The translations under genes and the position numbers were made by a program. 64,000 nt of DNA, from assembly GCF_029626025.1 (NCBI RefSeq), contig NZ_JARUBF010000001.1:3596001-3660000 (forward strand). The letters run 5' to 3'. Numbering within the stretch: the stretch's first letter is position 1; every line of letters starts with the position of its first letter. Positions 1 through 8,928 of this stretch are shown here, piece by piece. A model generated the notes under the pieces. The model did not search any database. It was not told the DNA's origin and saw only the letters and a list, made by a program, of their open reading frames with translations. The stretch is from Solwaraspora sp. WMMD406 (GTDB taxonomy: Bacteria; Actinomycetota; Actinomycetes; Mycobacteriales; Micromonosporaceae).

Positions 1-122
1 ATATTCGTCGCCGATATCCTCAATCTCGTAACAAGGTCGGTTGCGATTCGCAGGACCGTCGGGGGCGGGACTTCGGCCAGGGGTCGCGTTTCATCGTCGG
101 TCACGACAACGCGGGAGACAGC

Positions 123-872
123 ATGCTCTTCGCCGAGGGATCGGTCGCGCTGGTCACCGGCGGCTCACGCGGCATCGGTCGGGCCGTGGCGCTCGACCTG
201 GCCAGGGAGGGTGCCCACGTCCTGGTCAACTACTCCCGGTCCGAGCAGGACGCCAAGGAACTGGTCGCCCGGATCAGCCAGGAGGGCGGCAGCGCGGCGG
301 CCCTGCACGCCGACGTGACCGACGAGTCGAGCGTCCGGGACATGTTCCGTGCCCTGCGGTCCGAACACGGCCGGCTCGACGTCCTGGTCACCAGCGCGGG
401 CATCACCCGCGACAAGCACCTGGTGGCGATGAGCCTCGGCCAGTTCCAGGAGACCATGGACGTCAACGTGCAGGGCACCTTCCTCAGCTGCCGCGAGGCG
501 ATGCGGATCATGCAGCACCAACGGCGCGGGGCGATCGTCACGCTCTCCTCGGCGAGCGGACTCGACGGCGGTTTCCCCGGACAGGCCAACTACGTCGCGT
601 CGAAGGGTGCCATCATCGCGTTCACCAAGGCGCTCGCGTACGAGGCCGCGCCGCACGGGGTACGCGCCAACGTCGTGGCGCCCGGATTCGTCGCCACCGA
701 CATGACCCGCGTGCTGCCCAGTCAGATCCGCAAGCAGTACGAGTCGCGGATCCGATTGGGCCGGATGGCCCGGCCCGAAGAGATCGCGGGCCTGGTCACG
801 TTTCTCGCATCGGAAAAGGCGTCGTACGTGACAGGTGAGGTTCTGGTCGCCAACGGCGGCGGTCTCGGCTGA
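123..872 (+). CDS. SDR ketoreductase, FabG-like (3-oxoacyl-ACP reductase)
   Basis: A 249-residue short-chain dehydrogenase, the usual length for FabG. The NAD(P)-binding motif TGGSRGIG is at residues 12-19, the TSAG motif near 90-93, and the catalytic Ser (SSASG, about 143), Tyr157 and Lys161 (YVASK) are all present. It would reduce beta-keto groups on ACP-bound chains to beta-hydroxy groups. The start at 123 has GGGAGA a few bases upstream. It is the first gene of a co-directional run with ACP and dehydratase, so it most likely serves the polyketide pathway rather than housekeeping fatty acid synthesis. The 122 bases before it hold no gene I can support and may carry the cluster promoter; the cluster may also extend beyond the window. 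Confidence 0.88.
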   Translation: MLFAEGSVALVTGGSRGIGRAVALDLAREGAHVLVNYSRSEQDAKELVARISQEGGSAAALHADVTDESSVRDMFRALRSEHGRLDVLVTSAGITRDKHLVAMSLGQFQETMDVNVQGTFLSCREAMRIMQHQRRGAIVTLSSASGLDGGFPGQANYVASKGAIIAFTKALAYEAAPHGVRANVVAPGFVATDMTRVLPSQIRKQYESRIRLGRMARPEEIAGLVTFLASEKASYVTGEVLVANGGGLG

Positions 873-906
873 GGTCATCGGGTACCTGAGAAAATGGAGG
901 CTATGG

Positions 907-1203
907 ATGACTCTGGATGACATCCGGGCGCGCGCGGCCGCACGTCGCGACGCGTGCGCACAGATAAAGAAGATGATCGTCACGCGTCTGGACATTCCGA
1001 TCGACCCCGAGTGGATCACCGACGACCAGCCGCTGTTCGGCCGTGGCCTGGAGCTGGACAGCCTCGACGTCCTCGAGCTCTACGTGGCGATCGAGGCGGA
1101 GTTCGGGGTGGCGCTCTATGACAGCGAGCTGTCGATCTTCGGCTCGGTGTCCCGACTCGCGGAGACGATCAATCCGGATCTGCTGCCCGCCACCGGGTCA
1201 TGA
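907..1203 (+). CDS. Acyl carrier protein
   Basis: A 98-residue discrete ACP. The phosphopantetheine attachment motif is LELDSLDVLEL, with Ser52 as the modified residue, inside an acidic helical protein of typical ACP length. I chose the ATG at 907 because TGGAGG lies just upstream (about 894-899). An overlapping ATG at 903 is in the wrong frame. It carries the growing chain between the KR, DH and KS-CLF enzymes encoded around it. It overlaps the dehydratase gene by 4 bases, which implies translational coupling. Two AcpS-type transferases further down the cluster are candidates for its activation. Confidence 0.9.
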   Translation: MTLDDIRARAAARRDACAQIKKMIVTRLDIPIDPEWITDDQPLFGRGLELDSLDVLELYVAIEAEFGVALYDSELSIFGSVSRLAETINPDLLPATGS

Positions 1204-1700
1204 GGGTCCGTACCCGGGCCACGTCCGCCAACGGGCACGCCACCGCCGCGTCGGTGGCGCTGACCAACGACCAGATCCGGACCCTGATCCCGCACCGCTG
1301 GCCGATGTTGCTGCTCGATCGCATCGAGAGCATCGAAGCGGGCGAGCGGGGGGTGGCCATCAAGAACGTCGCCGCGACCGAGCTGTGGTTCCAGGGCCAC
1401 TTCCCGGAGGAAGCGGTCCTGCCCGGCGTCGTGGTGATCGAGGCGATGGCGCAGCTCGCGGGCGCGGTCTTCGCGCTCGCCGGGGCCGGCCGGATCAGTT
1501 ACCTGACCGGGGTGCGGTCCATGCGGTTCCGTCGCCGGATCGTTCCCGGTGACCAGATCGTGCTCTCCGCCGAGCGGACCGCCGGCGCGGGGGGCATTGG
1601 CGAATACCGGGTCGTCGCACGGGTCGACGACCAGGTCGCGGCGGAAGGGTTGATCACCATCACCGACCCCGCCGCAGGAAAACCAGTTGGAGAGGCTTGA
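1200..1700 (+). CDS. FabZ-type 3-hydroxyacyl-ACP dehydratase
   Basis: A 166-residue single hot-dog-fold protein. It shows the FabZ signature PHRWPMLLLDR (31-41) followed by GHFPEE and PGVVVIEAMAQ. His67 (GHFP) and Glu81 (EAMAQ) match the catalytic His/Glu pair known for FabZ. It would dehydrate beta-hydroxyacyl-ACP to the trans-2-enoyl form. A dehydratase beside a ketoreductase and a discrete KS-CLF points to a reducing type II PKS that makes conjugated double bonds. No enoyl reductase of the FabI type is present, although a nitroreductase and an FAD enzyme lie downstream. It overlaps both its neighbours by 4 bases. Confidence 0.88.
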   Translation: MRVRTRATSANGHATAASVALTNDQIRTLIPHRWPMLLLDRIESIEAGERGVAIKNVAATELWFQGHFPEEAVLPGVVVIEAMAQLAGAVFALAGAGRISYLTGVRSMRFRRRIVPGDQIVLSAERTAGAGGIGEYRVVARVDDQVAAEGLITITDPAAGKPVGEA

Positions 1701-2767
1701 TGATGAATTCCGCGCTCACGGACGTCCATCCTGACGGCACGGTCTTCGGCAAGGTCGACGACGCCGAGGTCCCGCTGCGCTATTCCACCCTGGAGACCGA
1801 GTACGAGGCGGTCCGGGAACGGGCCGCGGTCATCGACCTGAGCCCGGTGTCGCTCATCGAGGTGCGCGGCGACGCGGCCGTGGACTTCGTCCAGCGGATC
1901 CTCGCCCGCGACGTGGAGTACCTGACCGCCGAACGGTGCATGAGCAGCCTGGTGCTCGCAGCTGACGGTCGGATCGTCGACCAGGTGGTGGTCTGGGGCC
2001 GCGAGGACGGGATGATCCTGGAAAGCTCCTGCGGCGCCGGATCCCGCCTGCTGGCGTACCTCGAGTCCCAGGACCACGACGGGGTCGAGATCGTCGACCG
2101 GTCGGACGATCTCGCGCTCGTCGCCTTCGAGGGCCCGTACTGCTGGGGGGTCATCGGTCGGCTGATCGACGGAGAACTGGCGGCGCTGCCGTTGGAGTCG
2201 GTCGCCGACACCACCTGGGACGGCGTGGACGTCGTCTTCGGCCGTACAGGCAGCACCGGTGAGTACGGCTACAAGATCATCGTGCCCCGTGCCGACGCCG
2301 CGAAGCTGTGGAGCCTGGCCGTCGAGCACGCCACGCCCGTCGGGCTCGAAGCCCTGGAACTGGCCATGATGGAGGTGCGCCAGCCGGTGCTGCGGCACGA
2401 GGACGGCCACCAGGCCAGCGTCCTCGAGCTCGGCGCCAACTGGCTCGTCGACTTCACCAAGGAGTCCTTCGTCGGCAGGGACGCGCTGCTGCGGGAGTTC
2501 GAAGGCACGCCGGGAGTGCGTACGGTCGGCTTCCGCTGTGGCAGCGCGCTGCCCGCCGCCGGCACCCGCGTACTGGCCGCCGGCGAGGAGATCGGGCAGG
2601 TCGTCTACGCCACGCACAGCATCGGCATCGGCGAGACCCTCGGCCTGGCCCGGGTGGCACCCGAGTTCGCGGCGGCCGGGCTGCACCTGACCGTAGGCGA
2701 CGCCGAGGCGGTCACCCTCAGCAGCCCGTACGTGACGCCCAAGAGCTGGAGCATCCCGGTCCTCTGA
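1697..2767 (+). CDS. GcvT/YgfZ-like folate-binding fold protein
   Basis: A 356-residue protein resembling the aminomethyltransferase (glycine cleavage T) and YgfZ family. Visible features include an early YEAVRERAAVIDLS segment (the region that in GcvT precedes the folate pocket), GSTGEYGYKI in the middle, LEALELAMMEVRQP, and a late KESFVGRDALLREFEG segment like the KGDFIG-type motif of T-proteins. No other glycine cleavage genes (gcvH, gcvP) are nearby, so a role in glycine breakdown is unlikely here. It sits between the dehydratase and the KS-CLF with overlapping or very short gaps, so it is probably a tailoring or one-carbon-transfer enzyme of the pathway. The actual reaction is not readable from the sequence. 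Confidence 0.7.
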   Translation: MMMNSALTDVHPDGTVFGKVDDAEVPLRYSTLETEYEAVRERAAVIDLSPVSLIEVRGDAAVDFVQRILARDVEYLTAERCMSSLVLAADGRIVDQVVVWGREDGMILESSCGAGSRLLAYLESQDHDGVEIVDRSDDLALVAFEGPYCWGVIGRLIDGELAALPLESVADTTWDGVDVVFGRTGSTGEYGYKIIVPRADAAKLWSLAVEHATPVGLEALELAMMEVRQPVLRHEDGHQASVLELGANWLVDFTKESFVGRDALLREFEGTPGVRTVGFRCGSALPAAGTRVLAAGEEIGQVVYATHSIGIGETLGLARVAPEFAAAGLHLTVGDAEAVTLSSPYVTPKSWSIPVL

Positions 2768-2802
2768 GCCACCGGACCGGATCGCTGGGAGAGAGGACGC
2801 AC

Positions 2803-5136
2803 ATGGCGCTTCCCACGGTCGTCATCACCGGCCTCGGGGTCATCTGCGCGATCGGCCGGGACCCCGACGAGTTCTGGCTGCGGCTCGCGTCGGGCACCGG
2901 CGGCATCAGCCTGATCGGCGACCCCGCCTTCGCCGCGTTCGAGGCGCGCCACGCCGGCCAGGTGCCCGACGAGTGGATCACGTCGCAGCTGGTCGCCGAC
3001 GAGGCCGGCCTCGACCGGACGGCGCAGCTGGCGATGGTCGCGGCGCGGCAGGCGCTCCGCCAGGCGGGTCTGGACCTGCCGGCGGGTCTGGACCTGTCAG
3101 CGGGTCTGAACCTGCCTGCGGGTCCCGACCAGCCGGCGGCCGGGACCGACCGGTTCGGACTGGTCCTCGGCAAGTGCCAGGCCACTCCGGACCCGGCCGA
3201 CAAGTATCAGCCGATGCATCGGACCGCTGACCTGGTGGCCGACCGGATCGGGGCGTACGGTCCCCGGATCCTGGTCTCGACCGCCTGCGCGGCCGGCGGC
3301 AACGCGGTCGGCCTGGCCCGCGACAAGATCATCACCGGTGAGGCGGACCTGGTCCTCGCCGGTGGCGTCGATCCGCTGCTGTTCGGCACCTACGCCGGCT
3401 TCGCCGGCCTGCAGGCGCTCAGCTCGGGAGTGTGCGCGCCGTACAGCCGCTCCGACGGCCTGAACCTCGGCGAAGGCGCGGCGTTCGTCCTGGTCGAACC
3501 GCTGGAGCGGGCACTGGCCCGAGGCGTCGAACCCCTCGCCGAGGTCGCCGGTTACGGACTGTCCGCCGACGCCTACCACGCGACCGCCCCCGACCCCACC
3601 GGCCGGGGCGGCGCCAGCGCGGTCCGGCGGGCGCTGGCCGACGCCGGCGTGGGTATCGACGACGTCGACTACGTCAACGGCCACGGCACCGGTACGCCCG
3701 CCAACGACACCATGGAAGCCAAGGTCATGCGGGTCGTCTTCGGCGACCGGGCCGCGCGTGTGCCCACCAGCAGCATCAAGTCGTTCCTCGGGCACACCCT
3801 GGGCGCGGCCGGCGCGGTGGAGACGGTCGCCAGCGTGCTGGCGCTGCGCCACGACACCGCCCCGCCGACCATCGGCTTCGACGACGAGGCGGCTGCCCGC
3901 GAAGGGCTGGACTTCGTCCCCAACACCGCCCGGAAGATGCCGATCGACGTGGTCGTCTGCAACAACTACGCCTTCGGCGGCAACAACGCCTCACTGGTGC
4001 TGACCACCCCCGGCCGGCCCCGCGCCGACCAGCCGGGCTACGACGCCGCCGCCCCGGTCGTGATCAGCGGTCTGGGCCCGGTCACCGGCCTCGGCATCGG
4101 GATCGGCGAGATCAGCGAGGCGGTCGGCACCGGCCGGACCGCGGTCGGGCAGGCACCGGACCTGACCAGCCGCACCTACGCCCCCCGCCCGGTCTGGCGG
4201 CACATGAACCACCTGTCCCGGATGGCCATCGCCGCGTCCCGGCTGGCCTGGGAGGACGCGGCCCTCAAACTGCCCCGTACGGCGCTCAACGACGTCGGTG
4301 TGGTCTTCGCCACCGCCGCCGGATCCGTGGAGAGCACCGACGACTTCGACCAAAGCGTTGCCGTCGACCCGGGCAAGGCGTCGGCGCTAAGCTTCTCCAA
4401 CGTGGTGCTCAACGCCACCGGCGGCGCGGTCTGTCAGGCGCTGGGCCTGCGCGGCCCGACCACCACGATCTGCAACGGCGGCGCGTCCGCGTCGATCGCG
4501 CTCGACTGCGCGGTGGAGATGATCCGGGCCGGCAAGGCCGAGGTGGTGCTGGTCGTCGCCGCCGACGAAACCGCCCGGCCGCCCGCCGAGGGCAGCACGG
4601 TCTCGCCGTACGACGTCTCCCGCGACGCCCCGGTGCCGGGCTCGGCGGCGGTCGCCCTCGTGGTGGAGTCCGCCGCGCACTGCGCGGCACGCGGCGGCCG
4701 GCCCTACGCGACCGTCGTCCGGACCCGGCACGCCACCGCCGCCGGCGGCACCGAACGCGACAGCGTGCGCCGCAGCCTGGCGACGATGACCCAAGAGCCC
4801 GGCATCGGCTTGGTGCTCGGCGCGGCCACCGGCGGAGCGCACGACGCCACCGAGGCGGCCGAACTGCTCGACGCCCTTCCCGGTGCGCTGCTGACCACCT
4901 CCGTCGGGCAGACCGGTGACTGCCAGGCGGCGACCGGCGCGATGAACATCGCCCTCGGTGCCCTGGCCATCCGCGATCGGGTCGCCCCCGCTGTGGCCGG
5001 GCTGCGGCGTCCGGAGGCCGGTGCGATCGAGTCCTACCTGACCAAGCCGGACATGCCGCCGGCGGTGGACCGGACCCTGGTGCTCACCGCCGCGCCCGGC
5101 TCGGTGCGCGGTGCCGTCCTGCTGGGGCCGGCGTGA
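2803..5136 (+). CDS. Fused ketosynthase - chain-length-factor-like didomain protein
   Basis: One uninterrupted 777-residue frame holds two thiolase-fold units. Unit 1 (about 1-410) is a complete ketosynthase with Cys162 (STACAAG), His294 (NGHGTGT) and His331 (FLGHTLG). Unit 2 begins near residue 419 (VVISGLGPVTG). It keeps a Cys at the equivalent position (Cys557, TICNGG), but both histidines are gone: the GHGTGT position reads GAATGG and the GHT position reads GQT. It therefore looks like a chain-length factor. In typical type II systems KS-alpha and CLF are separate, translationally coupled genes; here no stop codon separates them. Unit 1 also carries four 18-bp tandem repeats (3064-3135) encoding a Gly/Leu/Pro-rich insertion. 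The start at 2803 follows GGAGAGAGG. Confidence 0.88.
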   Translation: MALPTVVITGLGVICAIGRDPDEFWLRLASGTGGISLIGDPAFAAFEARHAGQVPDEWITSQLVADEAGLDRTAQLAMVAARQALRQAGLDLPAGLDLSAGLNLPAGPDQPAAGTDRFGLVLGKCQATPDPADKYQPMHRTADLVADRIGAYGPRILVSTACAAGGNAVGLARDKIITGEADLVLAGGVDPLLFGTYAGFAGLQALSSGVCAPYSRSDGLNLGEGAAFVLVEPLERALARGVEPLAEVAGYGLSADAYHATAPDPTGRGGASAVRRALADAGVGIDDVDYVNGHGTGTPANDTMEAKVMRVVFGDRAARVPTSSIKSFLGHTLGAAGAVETVASVLALRHDTAPPTIGFDDEAAAREGLDFVPNTARKMPIDVVVCNNYAFGGNNASLVLTTPGRPRADQPGYDAAAPVVISGLGPVTGLGIGIGEISEAVGTGRTAVGQAPDLTSRTYAPRPVWRHMNHLSRMAIAASRLAWEDAALKLPRTALNDVGVVFATAAGSVESTDDFDQSVAVDPGKASALSFSNVVLNATGGAVCQALGLRGPTTTICNGGASASIALDCAVEMIRAGKAEVVLVVAADETARPPAEGSTVSPYDVSRDAPVPGSAAVALVVESAAHCAARGGRPYATVVRTRHATAAGGTERDSVRRSLATMTQEPGIGLVLGAATGGAHDATEAAELLDALPGALLTTSVGQTGDCQAATGAMNIALGALAIRDRVAPAVAGLRRPEAGAIESYLTKPDMPPAVDRTLVLTAAPGSVRGAVLLGPA

Positions 5137-5900
5137 CCGGCGGCCCGTTCAACCCTGCTGCCGGCGCTGGCGTGACCGGCGGCCCGTTCGACTTGGCCGA
5201 GACGGACCGGCTGCTGACCACCACCCGCGCGGTCCGGCGTCGGCTCGACCTCGACCGGCCCGTCCCACGGCACCTGGTCGAGGAGGCCCTGGACATCGCC
5301 GTCCAGGCGCCGACCGCCAACAACCACCAGAACTGGCGCTGGCTGGTCATCACCGAACCCGACGTCAAGCAGCGGATCTCCGAGATCATCGCGCTGTCCT
5401 GGCAGTTCCACCGCGACGAGTCGTGGACCCGCTCCGGGCGGCAACGCAACACCGCGCAGGCGCGACGCAACACCGAATCCGCCGCCGCGTTGCAGGACAT
5501 CCTGCCCCGCGTACCGGTGATGATCCTGCCCTGCGTGCTCGGCCGACCGCCGGACACGGCGGCGATCGACGCCGAATGGGCCCGGTTCCGGGCCGGCAAA
5601 CCGGCCGGCGACCCGGCGCACGACGTACAACTCGGGCCGATGCGGCACAGCATCTACTACGGCTCGATCTTCCCGGCGATCTGGTCGCTGCAACTCGCCC
5701 TGCGCAGCCGGGGGTTGGGCAGCACCATCACCTGCATGCACCTGCCGTACGAGCGGCAGGTGGGACAACTCCTCGGCATCCCGTCCGGGGTCACGCAGAT
5801 CTGCCTGCTGCCGGTCGCCTACACGGTCGGCACCGACTTCCGGCCGGCCAAGCGGCGCCCGGCCAAGGAGCGCACCTTCTGGGAGAGGTGGGGAGCGTGA
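5133..5900 (+). CDS. Nitroreductase-family flavoprotein
   Basis: A 255-residue protein with nitroreductase-family features: TTRAVRRRLD near the N-terminus (equivalent to the RRSVR FMN-phosphate motif), APTANNHQNWRWLVI, and a late AYTVGTDFRPAKRRP segment resembling the family's closing G..K.RRP pattern. Members use FMN and NAD(P)H to reduce nitro groups, quinones, enones or azoles. Here it might saturate or desaturate the polyketide chain or a tailored group. The start is ambiguous: the first 39 bases (5133-5171) are a near duplicate of what follows, giving GTG starts at 5133 and 5172, both followed by TGGPF. It overlaps the KS-CLF stop and the next gene by 4 bases. Confidence 0.8.
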   Translation: MTGGPFNPAAGAGVTGGPFDLAETDRLLTTTRAVRRRLDLDRPVPRHLVEEALDIAVQAPTANNHQNWRWLVITEPDVKQRISEIIALSWQFHRDESWTRSGRQRNTAQARRNTESAAALQDILPRVPVMILPCVLGRPPDTAAIDAEWARFRAGKPAGDPAHDVQLGPMRHSIYYGSIFPAIWSLQLALRSRGLGSTITCMHLPYERQVGQLLGIPSGVTQICLLPVAYTVGTDFRPAKRRPAKERTFWERWGA

Positions 5901-7138
5901 CCAACCACAGCGCGGACGTCGTCATCGTCGGCGGTGGCATCGCCGGTGCCGCCGCCGCCTGCGACCTGTCCGCCCACGGACTGTCCGTCGTGCTGCTGGA
6001 AAAGCAGATTCGATACCAGGACCTGGTACGCGGTGAGTGGCTCGCCCCGTGGGGTATCGCCGAGGCGCAGCGGCTCGGCGTCGACGATGCCTTCGTGCTG
6101 GCCGGAGCCTGGGAGATCCGCGAGTGGGTGCAGTGGGACGAGGTCGTGCACCCCGACGAGGCGCAGGCCGTCGACATGTGCAGCTTCATGCCGGGTGTCG
6201 GCGGGCCGTACTCGTTCCCGCACCACCGGGTCTGCGAACTGATGGCCGAGCAGGCGGCGGGGAACGGTGCCCGGGTCGTGATGGGCGCGTCGCGGATCGC
6301 GGTCACCGCCGGCACCGAACCGACCGTCGCCTACCGTGACGCCGTCGGCGAACACCGGATCACCACCCGGATGGTCCTCGGCGCGACCGGCCGGGCCTGC
6401 ACGGTCGGCCGGCAGGTCGGCGTCACCATGAGCAACGCGATCCACCACTGGGGAGCCGGCCTGATGGTCGACGGCCTCGACGACTGGCCGGCCGACGTCC
6501 AGGCGATGGGCACGGCCGGTGACGTGATGTTCATGATCTTCCCGCAGGGCTACGGCCGGGCCCGGCTGTATCTCAACTTCGCCACCGGCCAGCAGACCCG
6601 CTACCGGGGGCCCGGCGGCGTGGACCGGTTCCTGGCCGCGTTCGAGTTGGACTGCCTGCCCGACAAGGGTGCCGCCGTCGTCGCCGCCAAAGCCGACGGG
6701 CCGCTGGTCGCCTGGCCGTCGGTGTCGATCGTGCCGGAGCGCCCGCCGCTGGCCCCGGGCGTGGTACTGATCGGCGACGAAGCCGGCAACGCCGACACGG
6801 TGCTCGGCACCGGCCTGTCGTGCAGCCTGCGCGACGCCCGTACGGTGTGCGAGCTGCTGCGCGGCACCGACGACTGGTCACCGGCGACGTTCGACCCGTA
6901 CGTGGCCGAGCGCGAAGCGCGGATGAAGCGGCTGCACTTCGGCGCCAACATCATGGCGAAACTGCACGTCGAGTTCGGCGAGGCGGCGGTGGAACGCCGC
7001 CGGCGGGCGCGGGCGCTGATGAACCAGAACGACGCCCTGCAGGTGACCGGCCTGCTGAACATGGTGCCGCCGGAACAGGTGCCGGACTTCGGGTTCAGTG
7101 AGTTCTTCGCCGAACGGCTGCTCAGGGAGACAGTGTGA
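5897..7138 (+). CDS. FAD-dependent oxidoreductase (class A monooxygenase type)
   Basis: A 413-residue flavoprotein. The N-terminal Rossmann motif VIVGGGIAGAAAACDL ends in an acidic residue (LLEK). The second FAD motif LIGDEAGNADTVLGTG lies near two thirds of the length. This layout matches PHBH-type hydroxylases, epoxidases and related oxidases. No TrpTrp or halogenase signature (WxWxIP) is visible. It starts at GTG 5897, overlapping the nitroreductase stop, and overlaps the next gene by 4 bases. An epoxide-hydrolase-like gene follows directly, so an epoxidation and epoxide-opening pair acting on the polyketide is a reasonable inference. The substrate is unknown. Confidence 0.8.
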   Translation: MTNHSADVVIVGGGIAGAAAACDLSAHGLSVVLLEKQIRYQDLVRGEWLAPWGIAEAQRLGVDDAFVLAGAWEIREWVQWDEVVHPDEAQAVDMCSFMPGVGGPYSFPHHRVCELMAEQAAGNGARVVMGASRIAVTAGTEPTVAYRDAVGEHRITTRMVLGATGRACTVGRQVGVTMSNAIHHWGAGLMVDGLDDWPADVQAMGTAGDVMFMIFPQGYGRARLYLNFATGQQTRYRGPGGVDRFLAAFELDCLPDKGAAVVAAKADGPLVAWPSVSIVPERPPLAPGVVLIGDEAGNADTVLGTGLSCSLRDARTVCELLRGTDDWSPATFDPYVAEREARMKRLHFGANIMAKLHVEFGEAAVERRRRARALMNQNDALQVTGLLNMVPPEQVPDFGFSEFFAERLLRETV

Positions 7139-7998
7139 TCAACAAAAAGGTGACGGTGAACGACGTCGAGATCGCCCTCGTCGACGAAGGCGCCGGCGAA
7201 CCGGTGCTGCTGCTGCACGGCTTCCCCGACTCGTCGTACCTGTGGCGGCACCAGATCCCGGCCCTGGTCGACGCCGGATACCGGGTCATCGCACCCGACC
7301 TGCGGGGCTTCGGCGAGTCGAGCAAACCGCAGGAGATCGAGGCGTACGACATGCGTACCGTCCTCAACGACCTGGTCGGCATCACCGGGCAGCTCGGCAT
7401 CCAGCGGGCCCACGTCGTCGGACACGACTGGGGCGCGGCGCTGGCCTGGATGTACGCGTTCCTCATGCCCCGCCGCGTCGACCACCTGGTGGTGCTGTCG
7501 GTCGGACACCCCGGCATGTTCGCCAACCCGAGCATCGAGCAGCGACAGAAGTCCTGGTACATGCTCTACTACCAGTTCCCGGGCGTGACCGAGGAACTGT
7601 TGCGCCGCAACGGCTGGCGGCTGTTCAAGCAAATCATGGGCCGGGAGGGTGACTACACCCGCTACCTGCGGGACCTGGCCCGTCCCGGCGCGCTGACCGC
7701 CGCACTGAACTGGTACCGGGCCAACCGGTCCCCGGAGGCGGAGCTGCGGACCCAGACCAACTTCCCGCCGGTGCTCGCCCCGACGCTCGGCATCTGGTCC
7801 GACGGGGACAAGGCCATGGAGGAAGAGGGCATGGCCAACTCCGGCAAGTACGTCAAGGGGCCGTGGCGCTACGAACGGATCGAGGGTGCCAGCCACTGGA
7901 TTCCGCTCGACGCGCCGGACAAGACCACCGAGCTGATCCTCGGCTTCCTCGGCACCCACGAGAGTGCCGAGCCGCAGCGGCGTCGCCGCCGGCTCTGA
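7135..7998 (+). CDS. Alpha/beta hydrolase, epoxide-hydrolase-like
   Basis: A 287-residue alpha/beta hydrolase. HGFPDSS (residues 29-34) forms the oxyanion segment. GHDWGA supplies Asp98 as nucleophile, the hallmark of epoxide hydrolases and haloalkane dehalogenases rather than serine esterases. GASHW near 252-255 supplies His254. DLRGFGESSKP is also typical of the family. It follows an FAD monooxygenase with a 4-base overlap, which fits opening of an epoxide made by that enzyme. A dehalogenase cannot be excluded, but no halogenase is seen nearby. Confidence 0.82.
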   Translation: MINKKVTVNDVEIALVDEGAGEPVLLLHGFPDSSYLWRHQIPALVDAGYRVIAPDLRGFGESSKPQEIEAYDMRTVLNDLVGITGQLGIQRAHVVGHDWGAALAWMYAFLMPRRVDHLVVLSVGHPGMFANPSIEQRQKSWYMLYYQFPGVTEELLRRNGWRLFKQIMGREGDYTRYLRDLARPGALTAALNWYRANRSPEAELRTQTNFPPVLAPTLGIWSDGDKAMEEEGMANSGKYVKGPWRYERIEGASHWIPLDAPDKTTELILGFLGTHESAEPQRRRRRL

Positions 7999-8022
7999 CC
8001 GCCGGTCGCGTTGGGAGGAGAC

Positions 8023-8928
8023 GTGCTCGCGTTCCTGTTCCCCGGGCAGGGGACCCTGCGGGTCGGCATGGGCGGCTGGCTGCGTCGCCACCCGGCGGCC
8101 GCGTCCGTCTTCGAGCAGGCCGACGCGATCCTGGAGATGCCGATCAGCCGGCTCTGCGCACGCGGGCCGGTCGACGACCTCGTCGCCACCGAACACGCCC
8201 AGCCGGCGGTGACGGTCTGCAACCTCGCCGCGTTGGCGGTGCTGCGGGCCGAGGGCCACGCCCCGGACATCGTCGCCGGGCACAGCGTCGGCGAACTCAG
8301 TGCCTTGTACGCCGCCGACGTACTGGACCTGGCGACGACGCTGCGTCTGGTGCGCGTACGGGCCCGGCTGATGGCCGAGGTCAGTGGCACCGGTGCGATG
8401 GCGGCCGTGCTGGGTGTGCCGCTGCCGCAGGTGCAGCGGTTGGTCGAGACCGTCAGCTCCGACGCCGAACCGCTGACCGTCGGCCTGGTCAACGCTCCCG
8501 ACCACGTGGTGGTTTCCGGCGCGGCGCCGGCCGTCGACCGGTTCCGCCAGTCGTTGGGCGCGACCGGCAAACTGGCACCGCTCAAGGTCAGCAACGCGTT
8601 CCACTCGCCGCTGATGGCCGAGGCGCTCGGCGAGTGGGAACGGGTCGTTCGTGACCAGCCGATGCGGACGCCGACCGTGCCGGTGGTGCCCAACGTGACC
8701 GCCACCCCGACCACCGATGCCGAGGTGTTGCGGGAATCGGTGATCAGCCAGCTGGTCGGGCGGGTGCGCTGGGCGGAGACGATGCGGCGGCTGCCGGCCG
8801 ACGCGACCTGCGTCGAGGTCGGGGACAGCCGGGCGTTGGCCGGGTTCGCCCGTGGCGCGGGTCTGCGCTGTCTGAGTTTGAGTGACCCGGCCAGCGTACG
8901 GCGTCTCGCCGGGGCGGTGACGGCGTGA
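8023..8928 (+). CDS. Malonyl-CoA:ACP transacylase (FabD-like)
   Basis: A 301-residue acyltransferase. It opens with FLFPGQG, contains GHSVGE with the nucleophile Ser88, and NAFHSPLM with His194, completing the Ser/His dyad of FabD and PKS acyltransferases. Length and motifs match a stand-alone malonyl transferase. A cluster-owned MAT is unusual for type II PKS clusters, which often borrow the one from fatty acid synthesis. I chose the GTG at 8023 because GGGAGGAG ends three bases before it; a frame-compatible TTG at 8011 lies inside that ribosome site. It overlaps the next gene by 4 bases. Confidence 0.87.
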   Translation: MLAFLFPGQGTLRVGMGGWLRRHPAAASVFEQADAILEMPISRLCARGPVDDLVATEHAQPAVTVCNLAALAVLRAEGHAPDIVAGHSVGELSALYAADVLDLATTLRLVRVRARLMAEVSGTGAMAAVLGVPLPQVQRLVETVSSDAEPLTVGLVNAPDHVVVSGAAPAVDRFRQSLGATGKLAPLKVSNAFHSPLMAEALGEWERVVRDQPMRTPTVPVVPNVTATPTTDAEVLRESVISQLVGRVRWAETMRRLPADATCVEVGDSRALAGFARGAGLRCLSLSDPASVRRLAGAVTA

